Shown here: positions 7,486-17,317 of the stretch, piece by piece | Numbering within the stretch: the stretch's first letter is position 1 | Layout of the letters: each line of letters opens with the position of its first letter | NCBI GenBank assembly: GCA_002345675.1 | Contig: DDWL01000039.1 | Span: forward strand, 98,317-139,931 | Direction of reading: 5' to 3' | DNA: 41,615 nt | Source of the DNA: Bacteroidales bacterium UBA2287 | Lineage (GTDB): Bacteria; Bacteroidota; Bacteroidia; Bacteroidales; Tenuifilaceae | Made by a program: the position numbers and the translations under genes | Notes under the pieces: generated by a model | Told to the model about the DNA's origin: nothing | The model's database searches: none | The model's input: only the letters and a program-made list of their open reading frames with translations

Positions 7486-10428
7486 CTACTCTTTCCCCAC
7501 TCCCAAACTCGCTTCCCACATTATTTCAATTGGATGATAAGCGGTTTTTCCTGTTCCATCCTTAATTTGGTGGCGGCAGCTAGTTCCGGGTGCCGAAATT
7601 ATTTCCGAGTCGGAAGCCTTTCGAACTGCTGGAAACAGGACAAGTTCGCCAACTTTCATCGAAAGGTTGTAATGCTCCCTTTCGTAACCAAACGAGCCAG
7701 CCATGCCACAGCAACCACTTGGTATTTCAATTACCTTATGATTTTGTGGCAACGAAAGCATTGCTTTTGTGGTTTTTGTGGTGGCAACCGCTTTTTGCTG
7801 ACAGTGCCCATGTAACCTAATGGTTCGAAAGGCAGTACCGAACATTTCGCTTGAAATTGCGCCTTTTGCAACCTCCATTACAAAGAACTCCTCGAAAAGG
7901 AGCGCATTTTTAGCCAGCATCGCTGCTGCTGCTTCATTGGCCGGTTCGGCCAAATCGGGATACTCATCGCGAAAACTCAGAATTGCCGAAGGTTCAATTC
8001 CAATAAGCGGAGTTTCGGGCGAAATATGCTCTGCAAGAAGCTCAATATTTCGATTTGCCAGTCGTTTCGCTGTGCGTAGTAAGCCTTTCGAAATGTACGT
8101 TCGGCCACTTTCCCTAACTGGCGATATGTGTACATCGTACCCCAAGGCTTCGAGCAGCTCAACTGCTTTAATGCCAATGTGTGCATCGTTATAATTGGTA
8201 AACTCGTCGGCCAAAAGGTAAACTTTTCTACTTGCGTTTTTTGTTAAACTTCGCCTGCTAAACCACGACCTAAACGTTTTAGTATTCAACTTAGGCATTG
8301 AGCGCTTGGTATGAAACCCCAACAAAAACTTTATAGGATAGGCAAATAGCGGATTTGTTAAAAAGAAATTTGTTGCACGAGGCATTATGCTACCCAGCGA
8401 ATTTATTTGGGTTATGTATGAAATAGCCCTTGAGCGAATCGGTATTCCATGCGAATCGTACCAATGCTGAAGAAATTCGGCTTTTAGCTTTGCCATATCG
8501 ACATTGGAGGGGCACTCATTTTTACAGCCCTTACACGACAAGCACAAGTCGAGTATGTCGTAAATTTCCTTATGGTTAAAAGGATTCTTCTTTTCGCTGT
8601 TGGTTAAAAATTCGCGTAAAATATTTGCTCGTGCACGAGTAGTATTGGCCTCGTTGCGAGTAGCCATGTAGCTAGGACAAAGTGTACCGCCCGAAAGCTC
8701 CGTTTTACGACAATCGCCTGAACCATTGCACTTTTCGGCAGCCCGAATTACTCCGCCAACTTTCGAAAAATTAAAAATTGTATCTATTTTTTTCGTCTCC
8801 TTTCCCGGAATGTATCGAAGTGACGAGTTCATTGGCGGGGTATTGACAATTTTATTGGGATTAAAAATCCCGTTGGGGTCCCAAGTTTCCTTTACCCTTT
8901 GCATTAGGCTGTAAACTTTCTCGCCAACCATAACGGGAATAAACTCGCCACGTAATCGACCATCGCCATGCTCGCCGCTAAGCGAACCCTTGTACTTTTT
9001 CACCAAATGGGCAACCTCGAGGCCTATTTCTCGAAAAAGTGCAACATCCTTTTCATCCTTTAAATTAAGAACAGGACGAAGATGCAACTCGCCGCTACCT
9101 ATATGTGCATGGTAAACGCAGTCGAGGTTTCGCGTTGCCATTATTTGGGCAAATTCGTCCATGTACTCGGGCAGCTTTTCAACGGCAACTGCCGTATCCT
9201 CAACCAGCGAAACAGGTTTTGCGTCGCCCTCAATGTTTGCCAAAACACCAAGACCAGCCTTTCGAAGAGCCCAAACTTTTGATATATCATCACCCCAAAT
9301 TATGGGGAAATGGTAGCCAAAGCCATTGCTGCGCATTTCGGCTTCCATCGATTTGAAAATTTCTTCAATCTCCCCTCGAGTTTCACGAGAAATCTCAATT
9401 ACTAAAATTGCTTCGGGGTTTCCCTGCACAAAAAAACGGTTGCGCTGTTGCTCAATGTTGCCTTTAGTGCACTCGAGAATGTAGCTATCCATCATTTCAA
9501 CAGCACCTGGAGCATATTTTAAAGCAATAAGGTTTGCCTTAAAAGCGTGCTCACGCTCGGCCAAGTGAAGGCAAAGAAGAGCCTTTTCGCGAGGCGGTAG
9601 CGGAACAAGGTTCAACTTAATTTCGGTAATTAACCCAAGTGTTCCCTCTGATCCGGCAATGAGATTGCAAAAGTTAAATGGTTTCCCGTTCGAGGTAAAA
9701 ATATCGGAATCGAAAAGAAGGTCGAGTGCATAGCCAGTATTTCGCCTTTTTATTGACTTATCGGGAAATTGAGTTTCAATTTCATTTTGCATTTCACTGC
9801 TCGAAAGTTCCCTATAAAGCTGTCGGTATAAATCGCCCTCCTTCCCTTCAATATTCAATTTATTTTGAAACTCAGTTGCAGTAAGCGCACCAAATTCGCA
9901 CTCGTTGCCATCGTCGAGGAGCATTTTAACCGAAAGAGTATGGTCGCGAGTGCTGCCATATATAAGCGAATGCGCTCCACAACTGTTGTTTCCAACCATT
10001 CCGCCCATCATACAGCGGTTGGCAGTGGAAGTTTCGGGCCCAAAGAAAAGCCCAAGGGGCCTAAGGTGAAGATTCAACTCATCGAGAATTACACTTGGCT
10101 CAACCCTTACCCAGCGTTCACTGGCATTAACTTCGATTATTTTTCCAAAGTGCTTCGAAATATCGACTATAACGCCACTACCAACAACCTGACCTGCCAA
10201 CGAAGTGCCTGCTGCACGAGGAATTAGCGAAATTTTGGTTTCGCGAGCAAATTGAATTAGCCGAACTAAATCGTCCTTGCAATTTGGAACAGCAACGGCA
10301 AGCGGTATTTCACGGTAAGCCGAGGCATCGGTTGCGTACTGTAGTTTTGCTGAAGTGTTGGTATGCAGTTCCCCTGCCATTTGGCGAGCAAGGGTTTTTA
10401 ACTTTCGGTCGATTAAAACAGAAACCAT
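7486..10428 (-). CDS. FAD-linked oxidase fused to Fe-S oxidoreductase (D-2-hydroxyacid / D-lactate dehydrogenase type)
   Basis: 980-aa fusion enzyme, probably oxidising a D-2-hydroxyacid such as D-lactate or D-2-hydroxyglutarate and passing electrons through Fe-S clusters. Residues about 40-260 form a VAO-type FAD domain (IPRAAGTSLAGQVVGSG, GNNSCGAHSLIYGSTRDH, AGSEGTLGLITE). Residues 270-530 match the FAD-oxidase C-terminal domain (HAHIGSGELHLRPVLNL, LSGEHGDGRLRG). Residues about 560-660 carry two 4Fe-4S sites (CNGSGDCRK..GTLCPSY and CLSCKGCKNECP). The C-terminal part has CCG-type motifs (HGHCQQKA, GCCGMAGSFGYE). Length and order match the YdiJ-like class (about 1000 aa) rather than split GlcD/GlcF. 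It stands alone. The substrate cannot be set from sequence by eye. Confidence 0.88.
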   Translation of the reverse strand: MVSVLIDRKLKTLARQMAGELHTNTSAKLQYATDASAYREIPLAVAVPNCKDDLVRLIQFARETKISLIPRAAGTSLAGQVVGSGVIVDISKHFGKIIEVNASERWVRVEPSVILDELNLHLRPLGLFFGPETSTANRCMMGGMVGNNSCGAHSLIYGSTRDHTLSVKMLLDDGNECEFGALTATEFQNKLNIEGKEGDLYRQLYRELSSSEMQNEIETQFPDKSIKRRNTGYALDLLFDSDIFTSNGKPFNFCNLIAGSEGTLGLITEIKLNLVPLPPREKALLCLHLAEREHAFKANLIALKYAPGAVEMMDSYILECTKGNIEQQRNRFFVQGNPEAILVIEISRETRGEIEEIFKSMEAEMRSNGFGYHFPIIWGDDISKVWALRKAGLGVLANIEGDAKPVSLVEDTAVAVEKLPEYMDEFAQIMATRNLDCVYHAHIGSGELHLRPVLNLKDEKDVALFREIGLEVAHLVKKYKGSLSGEHGDGRLRGEFIPVMVGEKVYSLMQRVKETWDPNGIFNPNKIVNTPPMNSSLRYIPGKETKKIDTIFNFSKVGGVIRAAEKCNGSGDCRKTELSGGTLCPSYMATRNEANTTRARANILREFLTNSEKKNPFNHKEIYDILDLCLSCKGCKNECPSNVDMAKLKAEFLQHWYDSHGIPIRSRAISYITQINSLGSIMPRATNFFLTNPLFAYPIKFLLGFHTKRSMPKLNTKTFRSWFSRRSLTKNASRKVYLLADEFTNYNDAHIGIKAVELLEALGYDVHISPVRESGRTYISKGLLRTAKRLANRNIELLAEHISPETPLIGIEPSAILSFRDEYPDLAEPANEAAAAMLAKNALLFEEFFVMEVAKGAISSEMFGTAFRTIRLHGHCQQKAVATTKTTKAMLSLPQNHKVIEIPSGCCGMAGSFGYEREHYNLSMKVGELVLFPAVRKASDSEIISAPGTSCRHQIKDGTGKTAYHPIEIMWEASLGVGKE

Positions 10429-10602
10429 TTCGTATGTGTTTACGGGCGAAATTATAACATTAACTTGTGTAATAATGTTGCTTTACTGTGTTTTTTTCCA
10501 AAAAATGCAGTAACAAGTTAGGTATTTAACAAATGTTCAATTTTAAAAAAATAAGCTAACTTGCACCGTTTTTTAAAATGGTGGAACGAATAACAACAAA
10601 CT

Positions 10603-11679
10603 ATGTCGCATATAAATACAGTAATTTCGGGCACGGGCTGCTATATTCCCGAGCAAAAAATTGAAAATAAAGAGTTTTTGAAAAGCATATTTTTCGAAAA
10701 AGATAACTCCCCCATCGAAGGATCGGGCGAAGATATTGTTCGAAAATTTGTTGATATTACTGGTATTTCAGAGCGTCGATGGGTTCGAAAGGATCAAACC
10801 ACTTCGGAAATTGCAACCGTAGCTGCCGAACGTGCTATTGCTTCGGCTAACATTGACAAAGAAACCATTGACCATATTATTTTTGCCAACAACTTTGGCG
10901 ATATTTTAAAGGATACTATACAAGCCGACTTTTTACCCTGCTTGGCAGCAAGAGTTAAAAATAAACTTGGAATTAAAAACCCCAACTGCATTGCCTACGA
11001 TATTATTTTTGGCTGTCCAGGCTGGATTCAGGGAGTAATACAAGCCGACTCGTTTATTAAATCGGGCCTATCGAAGCGGTGCTTGGTTATTGGTGCCGAA
11101 ACCCTTTCGAGGGTTGTTGACGTTTACGACCGCGACACGATGATTTTTTCAGATGGTGCTGGAGCAGCCATAATTGAAGGCGTTGAGTCGGATGAGAAAT
11201 TTGGAATTCTTGCCACATCAATGGTTACACATGCCGAAGAGGAAGCCTCTTACCTGTACTTAGGCAAATCGAATGCTCCCGATAGCGATCCAAATGTTCG
11301 CTACATTAAAATGCTGGGTCGAAAAATATACGAGTACTCCATTTCCAAAGTGCCACAGGCAATGAAAGTTGCAATGGACAAATCGGGAGTGCCCATCGAA
11401 TCGTTAAAAAAAGTTCTAATTCATCAGGCCAACGAAAAAATGGACGAAGCCATCGTGCAGCGTTTCTTTAGACTTTATGGTATTAAACCCGACCTAGCCC
11501 AGATGATGCCTATGAATATTCACGAGTTGGGAAATAGTTCTGTAGCAACTGTTCCTACACTTTACGACATGATTTTAAATGGTAAACTACAAAACCATAA
11601 AATTGAAAAGGGCGACATTTTAATTTTTGCCTCGGTAGGTGCTGGAATGAATATTAACTCATTCGTTTACAAGCAGTAA
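10603..11679 (+). CDS. 3-oxoacyl-[ACP] synthase III family protein (FabH-like)
   Basis: 358-aa thiolase-fold condensing enzyme. The Cys-His-Asn triad is visible: Cys138 in FGCPGWIQG, His274 in LIHQANEKM and Asn311 in ELGNSSVATVP. The C-terminal ILIFASVGAGMN is the usual glycine-rich end. The protein is longer than typical FabH (about 320 aa) because of an insertion after the first strand (residues 20-45), so it may be a specialised ketoacyl synthase III with a non-acetyl primer rather than the housekeeping FabH. No other fatty-acid genes are adjacent. A strong hairpin terminator follows at 11702-11737. Confidence 0.85.
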   Translation: MSHINTVISGTGCYIPEQKIENKEFLKSIFFEKDNSPIEGSGEDIVRKFVDITGISERRWVRKDQTTSEIATVAAERAIASANIDKETIDHIIFANNFGDILKDTIQADFLPCLAARVKNKLGIKNPNCIAYDIIFGCPGWIQGVIQADSFIKSGLSKRCLVIGAETLSRVVDVYDRDTMIFSDGAGAAIIEGVESDEKFGILATSMVTHAEEEASYLYLGKSNAPDSDPNVRYIKMLGRKIYEYSISKVPQAMKVAMDKSGVPIESLKKVLIHQANEKMDEAIVQRFFRLYGIKPDLAQMMPMNIHELGNSSVATVPTLYDMILNGKLQNHKIEKGDILIFASVGAGMNINSFVYKQ

Positions 11680-11701
11680 AAATATTTAATCGCATTAAAA
11701 A

Positions 11702-11737
11702 ACTCGTCTGACCGATTTGCGGTCTGACGGGTTTTTT
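11702..11737. terminator. Bidirectional hairpin terminator (also a REP-family palindrome)
   Basis: Stem CTCGTCTGACCG / CGGTCTGACGGG with a 5-nt loop and one T-T mismatch at stem position 7, followed by a run of seven T. On the minus strand the same hairpin is followed by six T, so it can end both fabH-like (+) and the DUF5916 gene (-). Confidence 0.75.
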
Positions 11738-11768
11738 TAGTTAAGAAAAAATAGAACACGAAGTATAC

Positions 11769-11797
11769 CCGTCAGACCGCAAATCGGTCAGACGGGC
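11769..11797 (-). repeat. Inverted copy of the same palindromic repeat
   Basis: CCCGTCAGACCG-CAAAT-CGGTCAGACGGG is the reverse complement of the 11702 hairpin with one base changed. Stem position 7 is again unpaired (A-A). A truncated third piece (CAGTCTGACG plus nine T) sits at 11811-11830. Confidence 0.8.
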
Positions 11798-11841
11798 ATA
11801 TAGATCGTAATCAGTCTGACGTTTTTTTTTAGTTGAACACT

Positions 11842-14478
11842 TTAGTAAAACCTATACGAAAGTTTTAAGAGAAAAACGTTATGGGGATAGGCGCCAAAAA
11901 GCTCGCCCGAATCGTAGCCAATGGTTGTACGATAGTCAATTTCTGACGATTCGCGACCCTGCGACCAAACAAAGAATAGCGCCGAACCAGGTCGGAACTC
12001 CCAGCGAACCACTAGGTTCGACTGGAATGCACGGTAGTTGAAGTTTGGATTACTTATTGTGTAATCGGTCGTTCCATCGTTGTTCTCATCAATTGAATAG
12101 TTCTCGTTACTCGAATCTAAAACTATTTGGTTGCTTGTAAAAGTTTGAAAACGATTACTATAAGCACTTGCTCTGGGACTGGTAATTCGCTTAAAATCGA
12201 AGTAATTGCCTTTGGCAATAAAGGGACGACCGTAAAATTGTATCGACAAGTCGGGAGTTATGCTGTAATTTAGCCTAAACGAAAGGGCATAAACCTCCTG
12301 ATCAATTGAAGCATTAATGTACCGAGGTTCGTTGTTCCAATCAATATTCTCAACAAATTGTAACTCTTTCCACAATGGCGAAATTCCTGCGCCTAACGAC
12401 ATTGTAATGGCGTTGCTGGGTTTATAACCTAAGCTAATATTTAAACTTTTCTGTTTCGACTGTTCGCCCAAGAAAAAGTATGTATTTGCCGATACTTGTA
12501 CTTTCTTTCTACCATCGGTACCAATGTATGCCCAGTTGTTCCACCCCCCTGGAATCTGCAATGAAGGGCCACCCCTAAGGGCCGTAGAACTTAGAGATTC
12601 GCCGTTGTAGTTAATACCTGAGGAAAAATTCCAGTAGTTTGTAAACTGAGCATTTCCATTGATATTTCCGCCAGAGTAGGTTAAATCGCCAGCAAAGTTA
12701 TTTCCGCGCCAAAGGTTTGTGTTTATACTTACCGACCTAAATATACCGAAAGGCTCATTTATACGATACCCAACCCACAGAACCTGAAAAATATCGTCTA
12801 CGGTACGAATATAGCCAACATCGTTAACCTCAAGTTCGGGCGATTTCCAAGTAACAAAACCCATAAAACGCCAGCGCCCTTGCCCGTTTTTACCTATACT
12901 TAACGCACCACCATGACCCGTAAGTGATGTTCGCGATGAATCGACACTAACATGAGAAGCATCGGGACGTTGAAAATAGCGACTCGACATTCTTTGTGTT
13001 CGAATAATTGCCTCTTGGGTACCATCAACTCTACTAAAAAATCCTTTAAGATTTACATAATAGTTCTTGTTATTCCATTGGTGTGTTAAGTTTAATCCTC
13101 CAGTAAACGCATTTTTGTGCAGGAACTTCATTTCAGCATCACTAACATTACGATTAACCGATGTAAGAAGCAGCCCTAAACTAGTTCCTCCTTCGTTGTA
13201 CTCTTTATTTAAACTGCCTACTAAGTAGCTGGTATAAGGTTCAATGGTTTCTTCTCGTCGGCTACCATTCAAGTCAATCTCTGCAAACTCCTTGGCAGTT
13301 ACTGCCTCCATAAGTCCAACCGAGAAGCCATTTCGAGTTTTACCTGTAACCTTTGCGGCACCTAGTATCGAAGTATTTTCGGGAGCACTCATAAACTCGT
13401 TGCCACCTAAATTGTCCGACAGTCTCGATGAACCCTGCGGATTTCTTCCAATTCGGCGTGAGTAAAAAATATTTTCGTAAGAATTGTCGCCATCGCCCGG
13501 CGAAAACTGAAAATTAAAGAGGTTTCGCCCTTCAATAAAAAATGGCCTTTTCTCGGGAAAATAGGTTTCGAAAGCAGTTAAATTAACCTCCGAGGGGTCG
13601 GCCTCAACCTGTCCAAAATCGGGGTTTACGGTTAAATCGAGTGTAAAGTCACTTGTTATACCAATTTTTGTATCGAGCCCAAATGGAAGTTTATACCCTT
13701 TTCCCGTTCTAAAGGGGTTTCCGGCCTCCTTTTCGTAGCTTTCGGCTTGCGCCACAAGGTATGGAGCAACTTCAACTTTTCGCTTGGGATTTACTCCGCT
13801 AATGCCCTCAAGAGTTCCATACTGGTGAACCCATCCTGGTGCATCGCGAGGTATTGGCTGCCAAAGCGAAAGTTCATCCTTTCTAAATATATATCTTCCT
13901 ACTTGCAACCCCCATTTTTGTTCATCTAAACTACTAAAGCGCAACTGATTTAGAGGAATTAGAATTTCTGCAATCCATCCTTTATCGTCAATCGACGTTT
14001 TTGCTTCCCAAAGGGCATCCCAGCTTTCATCTTCGCTTCCGCCGTTGCTACTAATAAATTTATCGAGTTTAACTCCCGAAGCTGAAACAATGAACGAAAA
14101 AGCAGTTTGCTTATCGTTATACGAATCGAACTCAATACCAACAGCATCGCCCTCGCCGCTATCGCGGCGTGAAAGGCGTGAAACAATACTGTCGGGACTG
14201 GTATCCCAAGCCCTAATTATTGCATAAATATTTGAGTTGTCGTAAATAATTTTAAACGATGTTTGCTGCGATGGCGCCTTTCCATCGTAGGGTTGCCGCT
14301 GTGTAAAATTATTTTGCCAATCCAAAGCCTCCCATGCTGCATCGTTGGCAAATCCATCTATACGTGGTGCTTCACCTTGAAGGCGGTAAGCCTGAGCCGC
14401 TCTTCGTTCCTGAGCTACTGAAAAAAATGTTAGTGCGCTCAATGAAAATAAAATCAGAAGGAATGCAGAAATTTTCAT
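11842..14478 (-). CDS. DUF5916 protein: CBM9-like N-terminal domain plus outer-membrane beta-barrel
   Basis: 878-aa exported protein. Signal peptide about 1-22 (LTFFSVAQ). Residues 35-230 look like a carbohydrate-binding family 9-like module (APRIDGFANDAAWEALDW, WDALWEAKTSIDDKGWIAEILIP). The rest matches DUF5916: DLTVNPDFGQVEADPSEVNL and YFPEKRPFFIEGRNLFNF, then a long series of alternating hydrophobic/aromatic strands ending in LLKLSYRFY, a terminal aromatic typical of an outer-membrane barrel. The function of the family is not established; location in the outer membrane with the CBM9-like part exposed is inference. Single gene, sharing a terminator with the convergent fabH-like gene. Confidence 0.85.
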   Translation of the reverse strand: MKISAFLLILFSLSALTFFSVAQERRAAQAYRLQGEAPRIDGFANDAAWEALDWQNNFTQRQPYDGKAPSQQTSFKIIYDNSNIYAIIRAWDTSPDSIVSRLSRRDSGEGDAVGIEFDSYNDKQTAFSFIVSASGVKLDKFISSNGGSEDESWDALWEAKTSIDDKGWIAEILIPLNQLRFSSLDEQKWGLQVGRYIFRKDELSLWQPIPRDAPGWVHQYGTLEGISGVNPKRKVEVAPYLVAQAESYEKEAGNPFRTGKGYKLPFGLDTKIGITSDFTLDLTVNPDFGQVEADPSEVNLTAFETYFPEKRPFFIEGRNLFNFQFSPGDGDNSYENIFYSRRIGRNPQGSSRLSDNLGGNEFMSAPENTSILGAAKVTGKTRNGFSVGLMEAVTAKEFAEIDLNGSRREETIEPYTSYLVGSLNKEYNEGGTSLGLLLTSVNRNVSDAEMKFLHKNAFTGGLNLTHQWNNKNYYVNLKGFFSRVDGTQEAIIRTQRMSSRYFQRPDASHVSVDSSRTSLTGHGGALSIGKNGQGRWRFMGFVTWKSPELEVNDVGYIRTVDDIFQVLWVGYRINEPFGIFRSVSINTNLWRGNNFAGDLTYSGGNINGNAQFTNYWNFSSGINYNGESLSSTALRGGPSLQIPGGWNNWAYIGTDGRKKVQVSANTYFFLGEQSKQKSLNISLGYKPSNAITMSLGAGISPLWKELQFVENIDWNNEPRYINASIDQEVYALSFRLNYSITPDLSIQFYGRPFIAKGNYFDFKRITSPRASAYSNRFQTFTSNQIVLDSSNENYSIDENNDGTTDYTISNPNFNYRAFQSNLVVRWEFRPGSALFFVWSQGRESSEIDYRTTIGYDSGELFGAYPHNVFLLKLSYRFY

Positions 14479-14588
14479 AGTTCAACTTTTTTAGTGTAAA
14501 CTTTTAATGGGGTACTTAAACAATTCGTAAAACTTGCTGTTACTATGTTGAAAATGTAATAATTATGAAACCATAAAAATAAATCTGC

Positions 14589-15278
14589 ATGAAAGACGTA
14601 TTTTTGACCCTCATCGCTGCATTGAGCTTAAGCTATTCTTCGGCTCAAGAAAGTAGGTTAACACAAATTAGCTTTCCCGAACTTCCATACGCTACCGATG
14701 CGCTCGAAGTTTTTGTCGACAAGCAAACCATGGAGATTCACCACGGAAAGCATCACAAGGCATACTTTAATAACTTTGTTAAGGCAATTTCCGATGAGAA
14801 AATAAAATCTCAACCCATTGAGGAAATTTTTGCAAACATTAGCAAATACTCAACCTTTGCACGAAATAATGGTGGCGGATTTTACAATCACAATCTCTTT
14901 TGGCAAATTATGTCGCCTAAAGGTGGGGATGCGCCAAGCGAAAAATTGCTAAAAGCAATTAATAAGTCGTTTGGCTCTTTCGAAGCGTTTAAAAAGGAAT
15001 TTGAAACTGCTGCAGCAACCCAGTTTGGTAGCGGATGGGCTTGGCTTTCGGTTAATAGCGAGGGTAAACTTTTTGTTTCGAATACGCCAAATCAAGACAA
15101 TCCATTAATGGATGTGGTTTCGAAACGTGGAACTCCAATTCTGGCATTGGATATTTGGGAACATGCCTACTACCTCCGCTACCAGAATAAACGAGCCGAG
15201 TACATCACAAATTTTTGGTTAGTGGTTAACTGGCCCGAAGTTGAAAGAAAATATTCCGAAGCATTAAGTAACAAATAA
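14589..15278 (+). CDS. Superoxide dismutase (Fe/Mn family), probably exported
   Basis: 229 aa, converting superoxide to hydrogen peroxide and oxygen. Metal ligands are visible: His in MEIHHGKHHKAYF, His in GGGFYNHNLFW, and Asp and His in LDIWEHAYYLRY. The Gly before the second ligand (GGGFYNH) and the Gln of NTPNQDNPL are the arrangement of Mn-type enzymes, though members in this phylum can be cambialistic. The N-terminus carries about 20 extra residues with a hydrophobic core and SSAQE cleavage-like site, so export to the periplasm is likely; most homologues are cytosolic. Start at ATG 14589, 110 nt from the divergent DUF5916 gene. A perfect terminator follows. Confidence 0.9.
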   Translation: MKDVFLTLIAALSLSYSSAQESRLTQISFPELPYATDALEVFVDKQTMEIHHGKHHKAYFNNFVKAISDEKIKSQPIEEIFANISKYSTFARNNGGGFYNHNLFWQIMSPKGGDAPSEKLLKAINKSFGSFEAFKKEFETAAATQFGSGWAWLSVNSEGKLFVSNTPNQDNPLMDVVSKRGTPILALDIWEHAYYLRYQNKRAEYITNFWLVVNWPEVERKYSEALSNK

Positions 15279-15363
15279 TTTTTACAAATTATTGGCTCAA
15301 ACGATTACAATCTGACACTTTTTTACCCTTAATTTAAAAAAAGTGATATTAAACATATAGTTT

Positions 15364-15398
15364 AAATACCCTGTTATAAATTAACAGGGTATTTTTGT
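15364..15398 (+). terminator. Rho-independent terminator after the superoxide dismutase gene
   Basis: Perfect 13-bp stem AAATACCCTGTTA / TAACAGGGTATTT with a 5-nt loop, followed by TTTG. Confidence 0.8.
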
Positions 15399-15457
15399 TC
15401 TATTACAGTGAGTAAAAAACCATCGCTCAATTTCTTTAAATAAAAAACCAAAACTAC

Positions 15458-17074
15458 ATGAAAAGCATTAACCTTTCGGCTTACGGTATTGAGAATGTTC
15501 AGGAAATTTTCCATAACCCAAGTTACGATCTTCTGTTTAAACACGAAACCGATCCTAAGCTCGAGGGCTACGAGCGTGGAATGCAAACCACGCTTGGAGC
15601 AATAAATGTCGACACTGGAATTTTTACAGGTCGCTCGCCCAAGGATAAGTATATTGTAAAGGAACCCTCCTCTGAAAAGCACGTTTGGTGGGCCGAAGCC
15701 GAAAAGAAAAGTTCCGACAATAAACCGCTAAGCCCTGAAATTTGGGAAAACCTTTTAAAAATTGGGACCAAGCAGCTAAGCGGAAAAAAACTTTACGTTG
15801 TCGATGCTTTTGCTGGTGCAAACGAGGATACTCGCCTAAGTGTTAGGTTTATAATGGAAATTGCGTGGCAAGCCCACTTTGTTAAAAATATGTTTATTCG
15901 CCCAACCGACGAGGAATTAAAAACCTTTGAGCCCGACTTTGTAGTATTTGTTGCATCGAAGGCTACAAACCCAAATTGGAAAGAGCAAAAACTTAACAGC
16001 GAAGTATTTGTAGCATTTCACCTCGAAAAGCGCATGGCGGTTATTGGTGGCACATGGTACGGTGGCGAAATGAAGAAAGGTATCTTCTCTATTATGAACT
16101 ACTTTTTGCCCTTAAAGGGCATTGCAGCAATGCATTGTAGCGCCAATATTGGTAAAAATGGCGATGTTGCCGTTTTCTTTGGTTTGTCGGGAACAGGAAA
16201 AACAACCCTTTCGGCCGATCCTAACCGCGCTCTTATTGGCGACGACGAGCATGGCTGGGACGATAACGGGGTATTTAACTTCGAAGGTGGTTGCTATGCT
16301 AAATGTATAAACCTCGATCCCGAAAAGGAACCCGATATTTACGCAGCTCTTCGTCGCGATGCGCTTCTCGAAAATTTAGATGTTGACGAAAAAGGCAATA
16401 TCGACTTTTCGTCGAGCAAAAAAACCGAAAACACAAGGGTCTCGTACCCAATATACCATATTCAAAATATTGTAAAACCCATTTCAAAAGGGGGACATGC
16501 CAAGAAGGTTATTTTCCTAACCGCCGACTCGTTTGGTGTTCTACCTCCAGTTGCAAAGTTAACTCCCGACCAAACTCAATACCACTTTTTAAGCGGTTTT
16601 ACCGCTAAACTTGCTGGTACCGAAAGGGGCGTGAAAGAGCCACAGCCAACCTTTAGCAGCTGCTTCGGACAAGCATTTCTGCTTCTTCACCCAACGGTTT
16701 ACGCTCGCGAATTGGTTAAAAAAATGGAGCAGCATAAATCTACAGCATACCTTGTAAACACTGGCTGGGTTGGTGGCGCTTATGGCACGGGAAAACGAAT
16801 GGACTTGCCAGGTACACGTGCAATTATTAATGCAATTCTCGATGGAAGCATTGAAAATGCTGAGTTCGAAACTATGCCTACTTTCAACCTACAAATTCCA
16901 AAGGCGCTAAAGGGTGTCGACACCAAGTTTCTTAACCCTCGAAATAGCTGGTCGAACCCAGCCGATTGGGATGCAGCAGCCAAAAGTTTGGCTCAAAAAT
17001 TCATTAAAAACTTCGAAAACTTTACCGATAACGAGGCTGGGAAAAAACTTGTTGAAGCTGGGCCAAAATTGTAA
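15458..17074 (+). CDS. pckA: Phosphoenolpyruvate carboxykinase (ATP)
   Basis: 538 aa, the usual length of ATP-type PEPCK. Interconverts oxaloacetate + ATP and PEP + CO2 + ADP; in anaerobic Bacteroidetes it often runs in the carboxylating direction toward succinate. Seen: the kinase P-loop GLSGTGKTTLS (from Gly242), the adjacent metal/oxaloacetate segment GDDEHGW, the RSPKDKYIV segment near residue 50, and NTGWVGGAYGTGKRM near the C-terminus, all hallmark PEPCK segments. Monocistronic. No Bacteroidetes -33/-7 pair is obvious in the short upstream gap, which holds the preceding terminator. Confidence 0.97.
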   Translation: MKSINLSAYGIENVQEIFHNPSYDLLFKHETDPKLEGYERGMQTTLGAINVDTGIFTGRSPKDKYIVKEPSSEKHVWWAEAEKKSSDNKPLSPEIWENLLKIGTKQLSGKKLYVVDAFAGANEDTRLSVRFIMEIAWQAHFVKNMFIRPTDEELKTFEPDFVVFVASKATNPNWKEQKLNSEVFVAFHLEKRMAVIGGTWYGGEMKKGIFSIMNYFLPLKGIAAMHCSANIGKNGDVAVFFGLSGTGKTTLSADPNRALIGDDEHGWDDNGVFNFEGGCYAKCINLDPEKEPDIYAALRRDALLENLDVDEKGNIDFSSSKKTENTRVSYPIYHIQNIVKPISKGGHAKKVIFLTADSFGVLPPVAKLTPDQTQYHFLSGFTAKLAGTERGVKEPQPTFSSCFGQAFLLLHPTVYARELVKKMEQHKSTAYLVNTGWVGGAYGTGKRMDLPGTRAIINAILDGSIENAEFETMPTFNLQIPKALKGVDTKFLNPRNSWSNPADWDAAAKSLAQKFIKNFENFTDNEAGKKLVEAGPKL

Positions 17075-17136
17075 AAAAAACGTCAGTTCAATATAAGGAA
17101 TAGCCTTGATGAGTGAGAATAAAATTCATTTCATTT

Positions 17137-17168
17137 TTGCTGATTTTGCATTAATGCAAAATCAGCAA
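17137..17168. repeat. Perfect 32-nt palindrome after pckA (terminator-like)
   Basis: TTGCTGATTTTGCATT followed by its exact reverse complement. No T-run follows, so it may stabilise the mRNA end or be a repeat element rather than a classical terminator. A second hairpin, CCCCGATA / TATCGGGG, lies at 17188-17205. Confidence 0.6.
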
Positions 17169-17245
17169 CCCTCTGTGATCTCCGTGCCCCCGATAACTAT
17201 CGGGGCTCAATAACAATTAACATCATGATAAGGAGTTCGAATCGT

Positions 17246-17295
17246 ATTAAAACAAACATTTTGTAAAATACAAAACAAAAAACCTCTGTGTTAAA
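17246..17295 (+). repeat. 50-bp dispersed repeat, copy 1
   Basis: Matches 41566-41615 in the same orientation at 47 of 50 positions, including ACAAAAAACCTCTGTGTTAA. Copy 2 runs into the window edge, so the true unit may be longer. No coding potential. Confidence 0.8.
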
Positions 17296-17317
17296 CTTAC
17301 GTCGAACTCTCTTTGGA

